NCBI GenBank assembly: GCA_903909415.1
Contig: CAIVVS010000225.1
Coordinates: 1 to 40,398, forward strand
Direction of reading: 5' to 3'
Source: an uncultured Pseudomonadota bacterium
GTDB taxonomy: Bacteria; Pseudomonadota; Gammaproteobacteria; Burkholderiales; SG8-39
Length of the DNA stretch: 40,398 nucleotides
The notes under the pieces are model-generated. The model was given only the letters and a program-made list of their open reading frames with translations. It was not told the DNA's origin and did no database searches. This document shows, in pieces, positions 8,105 through 16,503 of this stretch. The stretch's first letter is position 1. Each line of letters opens with the position of its first letter. The position numbers and the translations under genes are program-made.

Positions 8105-9106
8105 ATGGTCAGGAAACACAGGTCTCTGAAAGGCAGGTCCCTGGTGTCGCTCGCTCTGCTGGCCATGCTGCCGGGGCTGGCGCTGCTGCCCGGCCAGGCG
8201 CGGGCGCAGGCGTTCCCGAGCAAGTCCGTGCGCATGCTGATCCCGTTCCCGCCCGGCGGTCCGGCCGATATCATCGGCCGCGCGCTGGCCAACCGCATGG
8301 GGCCGCTGCTGGGCCAGCAGGTGGTGGTGGAGAACCGCGCCGGTGCCGGCGGCATGATCGCGGCCGAGGCCGTGGTCAAGGCCGGCCCCGACGGCTACAC
8401 CATCATGACCGCGTCGGCCGGCGCGCTGGTGATCGCGCAGGGCATCACCCAGGTGCCCTATGACACCTTCCGCGACCTCGCGCCCATCACCCAGGCGGTG
8501 TCGGTGCCTGAAGTCCTGGTGGCGATCCCGCGCCTGGGCGTGTCCAGCATGGCCCAGCTCATCGCTTATGCCAAGGCCAATCCCGGCAAGGTGAGCTTCG
8601 CCTCCTCGGGCAACGCCGGCATCCCGCACCTGGCGGGCGAGCTGCTCAAGCGCGAGGCGGGCATCGACATCGTGCACATCCCCTACAAGGGCGCCGCCCC
8701 CGCGGTCACCGACCTGCTGGGCGGCCAGGTGCACATCATGTTCGCCGACATCCCGGTGCTGCTGCCGCAGATACAGGCCGGCAAGCTGGTGCCGATCGCG
8801 CTGGGCAGCGAGCAGCGCGCGCCCACGCTGCCGAACGTGCCGACCACGGCCGAGAGCGGCCTGCCGAACGTGCTGGCGAACAACTGGTACGGCGTGCTCA
8901 CCACCGGCGGCACGCCGCGCGACGTGGTCATGCGCCTGAACCAGTCCGCCGTCGGCGCGCTCAAGTCGCCGGAGCTCGGCGAGCTCTTCGCCAAGCAGGG
9001 CGCGCGCGTGGTCGCGGGCAGCCCGGAGGAGTTCACCGCCTTCCTGCGCGCCGAGACCGCGAAGTGGGCGACGCTGGCGAAGAACGTCGGCGCGAAGTGG
9101 GACTGA
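8105..9106 (+). CDS. Bug/TctC-family periplasmic solute-binding protein
   Basis: 333 residues. ATG at 8105 follows AGGAGGAGGG. A basic N-terminus and hydrophobic core run to GQARAQA, the probable signal cleavage region; AFPSKSVRMLIPFPPGGPADIIGR and VVVENRAGAGG are the family signatures. It lies 62 bases after the previous Bug gene and 59 before the CoA-transferase, in the same direction, so it is likely part of one operon and delivers the acid used by the acyl-CoA enzymes downstream. Confidence 0.93.
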   Translation: MVRKHRSLKGRSLVSLALLAMLPGLALLPGQARAQAFPSKSVRMLIPFPPGGPADIIGRALANRMGPLLGQQVVVENRAGAGGMIAAEAVVKAGPDGYTIMTASAGALVIAQGITQVPYDTFRDLAPITQAVSVPEVLVAIPRLGVSSMAQLIAYAKANPGKVSFASSGNAGIPHLAGELLKREAGIDIVHIPYKGAAPAVTDLLGGQVHIMFADIPVLLPQIQAGKLVPIALGSEQRAPTLPNVPTTAESGLPNVLANNWYGVLTTGGTPRDVVMRLNQSAVGALKSPELGELFAKQGARVVAGSPEEFTAFLRAETAKWATLAKNVGAKWD

Positions 9107-9165
9107 ACTGCGGGGATTGAGCTGCGGGCACTGACGGTACGCAAGCAGCAGGAGCATTGAGGAAC

Positions 9166-10407
9166 ATGGTCACGCCGGGCGCATTGTCGGGGATCAGGGT
9201 GCTGGACCTGTCGCGGGTGTTCTCCGGGCCCTGGGCCGGGCAGATGCTCGCGGACTTCGGCGCCGACGTGATCAAGGTCGAGCGCCCGGTCAAGGGCGAC
9301 GAGACCCGCGTGCAGGGCTTCCGCCTGCGCGATGCCGACGGGAACGCGAGCGGCGAGACCTCGTCCTTCATTTCCATGAACCGTGGCAAGCGCTCGGTGA
9401 CGCTCGACATCGCCGCGCCCGAGGGCCAGGCGCTGGCGCGCCGGCTGGCCGCGCGGTGCGACGTGGTGCTGGAGAACTTCAAGGCCGGTGACCTGGCGCG
9501 CTACGGGCTGGACTGGGCCACGCTCTCCAAGGACCACCCGCGGCTGGTGTACTGCTCCATCTCCGGCTTCGGCCAGACCGGGCCCTACAGCCACCAGCCC
9601 GGCTACGACCCGATCTTCCAGGGCATGAGCGGCCTGATGAGCATCACCGGCATCGCCGACGGCGAACCCGGCGCAGGACCGATGAAGGTCGGCTACGCGG
9701 TGTCGGACATCACCACCGGCTTCTATGCGGTGATCGCGATCCTGGCCGCGCTGCGCCACCGGGACGCGATGGCCTCGCGCGGCGAGGACGGCGGGCAGCA
9801 CATCGACCTGGCCATGCTGGACGCGCAGATCGCCGCGATGTCGCCCTCGGCGATGAACTACCTGGTGTCCGGAAACCTGCAGCCGCGCATGGGCACCGGC
9901 TCCATGATCACCTGCCCCTACCAGGCCTTCGAGTGCGCCGACGGCCACATCATGATCGCGGTGGGCAACGACGTGCAGTTCCGCAACTACTGCAACGCGC
10001 TGGAACTGCCGGCGCTGCCGGACGACGCGCGCTTCGCCACCACGCCGCAGCGCGCGCGCAACCAAAAGGCGCTGGTGCCGCTGCTGGCCGAAGCGATGAA
10101 GCGGCGCGGCGTGTCGGAATGGCGCGCCATGCTGGACAAGGTGAACGTGCCCTGCGGCCCGATCTACGACTTCCAGCAGGCCTTCGACGATCCCCAGGTG
10201 CGCCACCGCGAGGTGCTGCGCAGCATGCCGTTCTCGGGCCCGGCCGAGATCCCGATGATCGCCAACCCGATCCGCTTCTCGGCGACGCCGGTGCGCTACG
10301 ACCGACCGCCGCCGCTGCTGGGCGAGCACACACGCGAGGTGTTCGGTGAACTGCTCGGCCTGGGCGATGCGGAGGTCGACGCGCTCGCCGGCAGGAAGAT
10401 CGTCTAG
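9166..10407 (+). CDS. CaiB/BaiF-type class III CoA-transferase
   Basis: 413 residues from ATG at 9166, which has AGGAG 11 bases upstream; a TTG at 9157 is a weaker alternative. IRVLDLSRVFSGPWAGQMLA and ADVIKVERP are family signatures; the catalytic Asp is D181 in VGYAVSDITTGFY. The stop is followed immediately by the start of the acyl-CoA dehydrogenase fusion (TAG then ATG, no gap), strong evidence that the CoA ester made here is oxidised by that enzyme. It is related to, but clearly distinct from, the CoA-transferase at 1886-3118. Confidence 0.93.
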   Translation: MVTPGALSGIRVLDLSRVFSGPWAGQMLADFGADVIKVERPVKGDETRVQGFRLRDADGNASGETSSFISMNRGKRSVTLDIAAPEGQALARRLAARCDVVLENFKAGDLARYGLDWATLSKDHPRLVYCSISGFGQTGPYSHQPGYDPIFQGMSGLMSITGIADGEPGAGPMKVGYAVSDITTGFYAVIAILAALRHRDAMASRGEDGGQHIDLAMLDAQIAAMSPSAMNYLVSGNLQPRMGTGSMITCPYQAFECADGHIMIAVGNDVQFRNYCNALELPALPDDARFATTPQRARNQKALVPLLAEAMKRRGVSEWRAMLDKVNVPCGPIYDFQQAFDDPQVRHREVLRSMPFSGPAEIPMIANPIRFSATPVRYDRPPPLLGEHTREVFGELLGLGDAEVDALAGRKIV

Positions 10408-12738
10408 ATGCCGGACAGCATGCAAGACGCCTCCGCGCTGGAGGCCTTCCGCGACAGCGCCCGCGACCTGCTCGCGGCGATCAACCCGCCGGAGCGGGCG
10501 CGCCGCGTGGCCGTCGCCGCGCCGGGCTTCGAACGCGCGGCATGGATGCAACTGGCCGAAGCCGGATGGCCTGCGATCCTCGTTGCCGAAGCCGATGGCG
10601 GCCTGGGGCTGGGCCTGGCCGAACTCACGGCCGTCACCGAGCAGGCGGGTTACCACCTGCTGGCCGAACCCTTCGTGGCCGCCGGCGTGCAGGCCGTCGC
10701 GGCGCTCGCGGCACTGCCTGGCGGCGAGCACCGCAACACGCTGCTGGCAAGGGCGCTGGGAGGCGAACTCATCGCCGGGCTCGCCTGGCAGGCCCGCGAC
10801 GGGCAGTTGGAACCGGGCGAAGCCTGCGCGATGCGCGCGTCCCGGCATGGGGAGGGCCACGTGCTCGACGGCGTGGCCTGCCACGTGCTCCCGGCGGAAG
10901 GCGCCGACGGCTGGCTGGCGTTCGCCACGGGCGAGGAAGGGCCGGGCCTGTACTGGGTGCAGGCCGGCGCAGAGGGGGTGTCACTCACGCCCGAGCCCCG
11001 CGCCGACGGCAGTCCCATGGGCATGCTGTCGCTGCACGGCGCAAGCGCGTTCCTGCTCGGTGCCGGAGCACCTGCAACCGACGCGTTGGCGCGCGCCAAC
11101 GAGATCGCCCGCATCGCGCAATCGGCGGAACTGCTGGGCGTCGCCCGCCGCATGCTGCAGACCACGCTCGCCTACATGGGCACGCGGGTGCAGTTCGGCA
11201 AGCCGATAGGCAGCTTCCAGGCCCTGCAGCATGCGATGGTGGATGCGTGGATGCAGGTCGAGCTCGCGGCGGCCTGCCTGGATGACGTCGCCCGGAACAC
11301 GCCACTGGATGCGCCGCTGACCGTGCTGGCGCGCGGTGCCAGCCGCGCCAAGGCGCGCGCCGCCTCCGCCGCGCTGGGCATGGGACGGCTGGCGATCCAG
11401 ATGCACGGTGCGATCGCCTACACCGACGAGTACGAGGTCGGCCTGTACTTCAAGCGCGCGCTCGCGCTGTCGGCCTGGCTGGGCAATGCCGAGGCGCTAC
11501 GGCGCCGCCATGTCGCGCTGGCGGGCATGGATGCGCCGGCACCGGTTCCCGTGTCGCCCGCATCGGCCGGCCCGCGCGAGTTCCCGCAGCAGGCCGACTG
11601 GGCGGCGATGCCCGAAGCCGAGTTCCGGACGATGTTCCGCGATTTCTACGCACGCCACTACCCGCAGCACCTGCGCCACATGCCCTGGCGGGTGCGCTGG
11701 GCGGAAATACGCGACTGGTACCTGCTGATGTCGCGCCAGGGATGGATCGCGCCGGCCTGGCCGCGCGAATGGGGCGGCATGGAACTGCCGCCAGACAAGC
11801 TGCTCGCCTTTATCGAGGAGCAGGAGCACTACGGCGTCGCGCGCCCGCCCGACCAGGGCCTGATCATGCTGGGTCCCATCCTGATGCGCTTCGGCACCGA
11901 CGCGCAGCGCCGGCGCTTCCTTCCGCGCATCCTCTCCGGCGAGCATGTCTGGTGCCAGGGCTACTCGGAACCAAATGCCGGCTCGGACCTCGCCTCGCTG
12001 CGCTGCGAGGCGCTCACCGACGGCGACGGATTCCTGGTCAGCGGCCAGAAGACCTGGACCACGCTGGCGCAGGATGCGACCCACATGTTCATGCTGGTGC
12101 GCACCGCCCGCGGCGCGAAGAAGCAGGAAGGCATCAGCTTCCTGCTGGTGGACCTGGCCAGCCCCGGGGTCACGGTGCGGCCGATCAGGAACATCGCCGG
12201 CCACGAGGAGTTCTGCGAGGTGTTCTTCGACGCAGTGCGCGTGCCCGGGGACAACCTGGTGGGCGAGATCCACCAGGGATGGAACATCGCCAAGGCGCTG
12301 CTCGGCTTCGAGCGCATCTTCGGGGGCAGCCCCAAGCAGTCGCAGTACGCGCTGGCCCAGCTGGACGCGCTGGCGCGCGCCCGCGGCCTGGTGGACGACC
12401 CGCTGTTCGTGCAGCGTCGCGGGCGCCTCGCCATGGACGTCGCCGACCTGGCCAGCGCCTACGCCCGCTACGCCGACATGGTCCGGCGCGGCGAACCGCT
12501 GCCGGCCAGCGTGTCCTTCCTCAAGGTCTGGGCCACCGAAACGTGCGAGCGCATCGGCCTGCTGCTGATCGAGGCGGCAGCCGAAGGCGGCGGCAGCCTG
12601 GCGTCGGTACCCGGCGACGGCGCGCAGGTCCACGTGCTCGCGCCGCTGCTGAACGCCGCTGCGGCCAAGATCTTCAGCGGATCCAACGAGATCCAGCGCA
12701 ACATCCTCGCCCGGCAGGTGCTGGGCATGCCCGCCTGA
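10408..12738 (+). CDS. Fused double acyl-CoA dehydrogenase
   Basis: 776 residues, twice the usual length, made of two acyl-CoA dehydrogenase units. Unit 1 (about 1-380) has RVQFGKPIGSFQALQH and MHGAIAYTDEYEVGLYFKRA but a poorly conserved middle domain. After a Pro/Ala linker (about 375-390), unit 2 (about 395-776) has CQGYSEPNAGSDLAS, GQKTWTT and FSGSNEIQRNILARQVLG, the flavin and substrate signatures of an active unit. The layout resembles the alpha2beta2 dehydrogenases of steroid and bile-acid side-chain breakdown, here joined in one chain; the first unit may be structural or half of a shared active site. The substrate is a CoA ester of unknown, possibly bulky, acid. Confidence 0.9.
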   Translation: MPDSMQDASALEAFRDSARDLLAAINPPERARRVAVAAPGFERAAWMQLAEAGWPAILVAEADGGLGLGLAELTAVTEQAGYHLLAEPFVAAGVQAVAALAALPGGEHRNTLLARALGGELIAGLAWQARDGQLEPGEACAMRASRHGEGHVLDGVACHVLPAEGADGWLAFATGEEGPGLYWVQAGAEGVSLTPEPRADGSPMGMLSLHGASAFLLGAGAPATDALARANEIARIAQSAELLGVARRMLQTTLAYMGTRVQFGKPIGSFQALQHAMVDAWMQVELAAACLDDVARNTPLDAPLTVLARGASRAKARAASAALGMGRLAIQMHGAIAYTDEYEVGLYFKRALALSAWLGNAEALRRRHVALAGMDAPAPVPVSPASAGPREFPQQADWAAMPEAEFRTMFRDFYARHYPQHLRHMPWRVRWAEIRDWYLLMSRQGWIAPAWPREWGGMELPPDKLLAFIEEQEHYGVARPPDQGLIMLGPILMRFGTDAQRRRFLPRILSGEHVWCQGYSEPNAGSDLASLRCEALTDGDGFLVSGQKTWTTLAQDATHMFMLVRTARGAKKQEGISFLLVDLASPGVTVRPIRNIAGHEEFCEVFFDAVRVPGDNLVGEIHQGWNIAKALLGFERIFGGSPKQSQYALAQLDALARARGLVDDPLFVQRRGRLAMDVADLASAYARYADMVRRGEPLPASVSFLKVWATETCERIGLLLIEAAAEGGGSLASVPGDGAQVHVLAPLLNAAAAKIFSGSNEIQRNILARQVLGMPA

Positions 12739-12768
12739 TTCACCCCTTACCCGTCCCGGAGCCCCGCC

Positions 12769-13383
12769 ATGAAACTGCACTGGTCCCCCCGTTCCCCGTT
12801 CGTGCGCAAGGTCATGGTGTTCGCGCACGAAACCGGCCTCGCCCCGAGGATCGAGCTGGTGCGCTCGGTGGTCGCGATGACCAAGCCCAACGCCGCGCTG
12901 ATGCAGGACAACCCGCTGTCCAAGATCCCCACCCTGGTCACCGCTGACGGAACGATCCTGTACGACTCGGACGTGATCTGCGAGTACCTGGACACGCTGC
13001 ACGCAGGCGCGAAGTTCTTCCCGGCGGCCGGGCCGGCGCGCTGGCAGGCGCTGCGCTGGCGCGCGCTGGGCACCGGGCTGCTGGACGCGCTGGTGCTGTG
13101 GCGCAACGAGCGCGACAAGCCCGAGGCGCGCCAGACGCCGGAGCTGCTGGCCGCATTCCAGACCAAGCTCGTCGCCGTGCTCACCCACCTGGACGGCGAG
13201 GCCGCCCGGCTCAGCGCCGCGCCGATGAACATCGGGCATGTCGCCATCGGCAGCGCACTGGGTTACCTCGACTACCGCTTCGCGGACTCCGGATGGCGCG
13301 ACGGGCATGCGCCGATTGCCGCCTGGTTCGAACCGGTGTCGAAACGGCCGTCCTTCGTGCTGACCACGCCGGGTGACGGCTGA
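12769..13383 (+). CDS. Glutathione S-transferase family protein
   Basis: 204 residues. The thioredoxin-like N-terminal domain begins MKLHWSPRSPFVRKVMVFAH, with the Ser/Arg region where glutathione is activated, and holds the cis-Pro and binding motif KIPTLVTADGTILYDSDVICEYL. The C-terminal part is helical and carries GHVAIGSALGYLDYRF, the conserved capping-box region. It is last in the rightward module, 30 bases after the dehydrogenase, and is followed by a strong terminator. It may detoxify or isomerise a reactive intermediate; this is inferred from position only. Confidence 0.9.
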   Translation: MKLHWSPRSPFVRKVMVFAHETGLAPRIELVRSVVAMTKPNAALMQDNPLSKIPTLVTADGTILYDSDVICEYLDTLHAGAKFFPAAGPARWQALRWRALGTGLLDALVLWRNERDKPEARQTPELLAAFQTKLVAVLTHLDGEAARLSAAPMNIGHVAIGSALGYLDYRFADSGWRDGHAPIAAWFEPVSKRPSFVLTTPGDG

Positions 13384-13406
13384 CGGGAAATCCCCGCCGG
13401 CAATGA

Positions 13407-13432
13407 AAAAGGGGCGCCGAAGCGCCCCTTTT
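13407..13432. terminator. Bidirectional Rho-independent terminator
   Basis: A-run, GGGGCGC stem, CGAA loop, GCGCCCC stem and T-run: the hairpin at 13411-13428 is flanked by AAAA on the left and TTTT on the right, so it can stop transcripts from both the GST gene (rightward) and the binding-protein gene that converges on it (stop at 13450). Confidence 0.92.
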
Positions 13433-13449
13433 CTTCCGCCAAGCGGCCC

Positions 13450-14637
13450 TTACAGCGCGGGCATCTTGCAGCTAGCGGCGAACGGATCCTTGAAGTCGCT
13501 GGCGACCTTGGTGAAGATCTTGTTCGTGATCCGGTTCTTGTCGTCCTTCACCACCACGCGCAGGTACAGGTCGTGTATCGGCATGTTGTTGGTGTTGAAC
13601 TTGAACTTGCCGCGGATGGACTTGAAGTTGGCCGCGCTGATCGCCTTGCGGAATGCCGCCTTGTCCTCGATCTTGCCCTTGACGTCGCGCACGGCGGCGT
13701 CCATCAGCGCGATCGTGTCCCAGCCCTGCGCCGCGAACATGGTCGGGATGCGCTTGTACTCCTTCTCGAACTCGGCCACGAAGCGCTTGTTCTCGGGATT
13801 GTCCAGGTCGTGCGCCCAGTGGCTGGTGTTGAACGTGCCCAGCAGCGCCTCGCCCACCGCCTTGATGGTGTCCTCGTCGGCGGAGTAGCCCGGCACCACC
13901 AGCTGGATGTCCTTGGACAGGCCGGAGGCGACGAACTGCTTGATGAAGTTGATCCCCATGCCGCCCGGCATGAAGATGAACACGGCTTCCGGCTTGGCGG
14001 CGCGCAGCGCGGCGAGCTCGGCCGAGAAGTCCAGCTGGCCCATCTTGGTGTAGACCTCGTCGGCGATCTTGCCCTTGTAGTAGCGCTTGAAGCCGGCGAT
14101 GTTCTCGCGCCCACCCGGGTAGTTCGGCGCGAGCAGGTACACGCTCTTGAAGCCGCGGTCGTTCACCCAGCGCCCGGAGGCGCCCGGCACGTCCTCGCTC
14201 TGCCAGGCCACGCCGTAGAAGTAGGGATTGCACTTGTCGCCGGACCAGTCGTTCGGGCCCGCGTTGTTCGACAGGTAGAAGGTCTTGTTCTGGAACACCG
14301 ACGGACCGACCGCGTACAGCACGTTCGAGAAGATGATGCCGGTCATGATGTCCACGCGGTCGCGCTTGAGCATGCGGTCCACCGCCTGCTTGGCGACGTC
14401 CGGGTTCACCTGGTCGTCGGCGACCACCATCTCGGCGGGCAGGCCGCCGATCTTGCTGCCGTTCAGCTTCAGGTAGAGCTGCATGGCATCGCGCGCGTCC
14501 ACGCCGAGCGCCGCGCCGGGCCCGGACAAGGTGCTGACGAATCCGATCTTGATGCGGTCCGCGGCAAGTGCCGGGGCCGCAAGCAGCGAAGCCGCCAGCG
14601 CGGTGGCGGCGGACAAGCGTGTGAAGGTGCGCAACAT
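13450..14637 (-). CDS. Branched-chain amino acid-type ABC transporter substrate-binding protein
   Basis: 395 residues. A signal peptide (MLRTFTRLSAATALAASLLA, then APALA) precedes ADRIKIGFVSTLSGPGAALG, the start of a LivK-like type I periplasmic binding fold; VDIMTGIIFSNVLYAVGP and AAQGWDTIALMDAAV are typical inner segments. Many proteins of this class in catabolic regions bind aromatic acids or their relatives rather than amino acids. No permease or ATPase lies next to it; the Liv-type transporter at 19.9-23.4 kb may serve it. The TetR gene lies 87 bases upstream on the same strand. AGGAGAG precedes the ATG. Confidence 0.92.
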   Translation of the reverse strand: MLRTFTRLSAATALAASLLAAPALAADRIKIGFVSTLSGPGAALGVDARDAMQLYLKLNGSKIGGLPAEMVVADDQVNPDVAKQAVDRMLKRDRVDIMTGIIFSNVLYAVGPSVFQNKTFYLSNNAGPNDWSGDKCNPYFYGVAWQSEDVPGASGRWVNDRGFKSVYLLAPNYPGGRENIAGFKRYYKGKIADEVYTKMGQLDFSAELAALRAAKPEAVFIFMPGGMGINFIKQFVASGLSKDIQLVVPGYSADEDTIKAVGEALLGTFNTSHWAHDLDNPENKRFVAEFEKEYKRIPTMFAAQGWDTIALMDAAVRDVKGKIEDKAAFRKAISAANFKSIRGKFKFNTNNMPIHDLYLRVVVKDDKNRITNKIFTKVASDFKDPFAASCKMPAL

Positions 14638-14724
14638 GGGGCTCTCCTGTGTCACGACCGGCGGTCGCGGAAAATGGGGTAAGCGGGCAGCAAGTCTACC
14701 TGTTCGACCTGCGATTTCAAGCAC

Positions 14725-15450
14725 TTATGCCGCACTGCGGGAGCGCGCCCGGGCCGGCGTACGGGCCGGCTTGGTGCGCGCTTTGCGCGAGGCCGGCGTG
14801 CGGCGCGCCCCCGATCGGGATGCGGACTTCGCTGCGGGGCGCGCTGGAGGACGCGTCGCAGGGCGCGCCGCGGCCGTCCCGCCCAGCAGCATGGCCGCCA
14901 CCGCCTCGATGGTTGCCTCGTCGGCCGCGCCCCGCGGGTTGATGTGGGTGTGGATCGCGTAGCCGTCCAGCGCCATCACCAGCAGGTGCCCCAGGCGCGC
15001 GCGCCCGAGCTCGGCCCGGCGCGGGGCCGGCAGTGCGTCGCGCACCATGCCGGCAATGCGCTCCTCCATCCAGCGCAGCAGCGTCGGCTCGTAGCCGTCG
15101 GTACCGGTCGCCATGGACAAGGCCTGCATGATGTTGTTCACGAAGGCGTTCTCCTCGGCCGGGATCTCGCGCCACAGGGTGCGCAGCAGCATGCGCAGGC
15201 GCGCCAGCGGGTCGTCGATGCGCTTGAGCTTCTGTTCCAGCAGCGACAGGCGGGCACGCATCCACGGGTCGTAGATGGCGTAGAGGATGTCCAGCTTCGA
15301 GCCGAAGTAGACATACAGGTTGGCCGTGGACACGCCGGCGCCCTGGGCGATCTGCGTGAGCGTGGTCGCCTCGTAGCTCTGCCGGGAATACAGCCGGTAC
15401 GCGGAAGCCAGTATGGCCTCGCGTACTTCGGGTTTCTTGACCTGGGCCAT
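14725..15450 (-). CDS. TetR-family regulator with basic, histone-H1-like C-terminal tail
   Basis: 241 residues. Residues 1-60 are a TetR helix-turn-helix domain (REAILASAYRLYSRQSYEAT, then LTQIAQGAGVSTANLYVYFGSK). Residues 61-190 are the helical ligand and dimer domain. From about 192 to the end there is a 50-residue tail of Ala, Arg, Pro, Lys, Ser and Thr with about 15 basic and no acidic residues, like the tails of bacterial H1-type proteins; TetR proteins normally stop before this. It is followed by the LivK-like gene and preceded by a Bug gene, both leftward, and may regulate either. A CGGTAC/GTACCG inverted repeat lies 13 bases upstream of its ATG. Confidence 0.92.
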   Translation of the reverse strand: MAQVKKPEVREAILASAYRLYSRQSYEATTLTQIAQGAGVSTANLYVYFGSKLDILYAIYDPWMRARLSLLEQKLKRIDDPLARLRMLLRTLWREIPAEENAFVNNIMQALSMATGTDGYEPTLLRWMEERIAGMVRDALPAPRRAELGRARLGHLLVMALDGYAIHTHINPRGAADEATIEAVAAMLLGGTAAARPATRPPARPAAKSASRSGARRTPASRKARTKPARTPARARSRSAA

Positions 15451-15462
15451 CTCGCCTCGACG

Positions 15463-15487
15463 CGGTACGCAAGCCGGCAGTGTACCG
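15463..15487. promoter_or_regulatory. Inverted repeat upstream of tetR (candidate autoregulatory site)
   Basis: CGGTAC at 15463-15468 and GTACCG at 15482-15487 are perfect 6-base arms separated by 13 bases, in the 58-base gap in front of the TetR start. Position suits autoregulation; arm length and spacing alone are modest evidence. Confidence 0.3.
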
Positions 15488-15508
15488 GCGACGCGCGGCG
15501 CCGGACGC

Positions 15509-16492
15509 TTACTCCGCCTTGACTCCCAGCTGCTTCACCAGCCGCTCCCATCGGGCCGCCTCGCGCGGCAGCCGCTCGGCGAACTGTGCGGGCGAGGAGC
15601 CGACCGGCGTCAGGCCGATGTCCTGGTACTTCTTCTGCGCATCGGATTCGACCAGCGCGGCACGGACCTCCGCCGACATGCGCTCGAGGATCGCGGGATC
15701 CGTGGCGCGCGGCGCGACCATGCCCCACCAGTTACCGGGCAGGTCCAGGTCGCGGAAGCCGGCCTCGGCGAAGGTAGGCACTGCCGGCAAACCGGCCAGG
15801 CGAGAGCCCGACGCCACAGCCAGCGCCCTGACCTGGCCGGCCCGTATCTGGCCGGCCAGCGTTGCCTGGCCGATGAACATGAACTGGATGTCATTGGCGA
15901 GCAGCGCGGTGGTGGCCGGCGACCCGCCCTTGAACGGCACGTGCACCGCGCGAATGCCCAACAATTGCGCCAGCAACTCGGCGCCCAGGTGCGGAATGGT
16001 CCCGGCCGAAGGTGACCCGTAGTTGAGCTTTCCGGGGTTGGCGCGCGCGTAGTCGACGAACTCACGCAGGTTCGCGGCGGGAACCGAGGGATGCACGCTG
16101 AGCACCAGCGGCACCTCGGCCACCAGCGATACCGGCGCGAGGTCACGCAGCGGATCGAACCCCATGTTCGGATACATGTACTGGTTGATGACCAGGTTGT
16201 TGGTGGCAACCATGAGCATCGAATACCCGTCAGGCGGCGCAGACACCGTCGCCTGCGCGCCGATGTTGCCGCCCGCCCCCGGACGGTGCTCAATCACCAG
16301 CCGCTGTCCCAGGCGCTGCTCTACCGTCGCCTGGATGATGCGCGGCACCGCGTCGGCCAGGCTGCCCGGCGCGTACGGGATGACGACGCGGATCGCCCGG
16401 GCGGGCCAGGCCTGGGCCAGGCAGGATCCTGCCGCCAATGCGAGCAGCGTGGCGGCAAGCCATCGTGCCGGCAGGGTTCGCCTTGGAAACAT
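15509..16492 (-). CDS. Bug/TctC-family periplasmic solute-binding protein
   Basis: 327 residues. GGGAGGTG sits just before the ATG. The signal peptide (ATLLALAAGSCLAQA) is followed by WPARAIRVVIPYAPGSLADAVPR: the ligand loop reads PYAPGSLAD where the other Bug proteins here have PF(P/T)xGGxxD, so ligand choice probably differs. RLVIEHRPGAGGNIGA is the second signature. It starts 11 bases after the MBL-hydrolase stop, in the same direction, and is probably co-transcribed with it. Confidence 0.92.
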   Translation of the reverse strand: MFPRRTLPARWLAATLLALAAGSCLAQAWPARAIRVVIPYAPGSLADAVPRIIQATVEQRLGQRLVIEHRPGAGGNIGAQATVSAPPDGYSMLMVATNNLVINQYMYPNMGFDPLRDLAPVSLVAEVPLVLSVHPSVPAANLREFVDYARANPGKLNYGSPSAGTIPHLGAELLAQLLGIRAVHVPFKGGSPATTALLANDIQFMFIGQATLAGQIRAGQVRALAVASGSRLAGLPAVPTFAEAGFRDLDLPGNWWGMVAPRATDPAILERMSAEVRAALVESDAQKKYQDIGLTPVGSSPAQFAERLPREAARWERLVKQLGVKAE

Positions 16493-16503
16493 GGGCACCT
16501 CCC

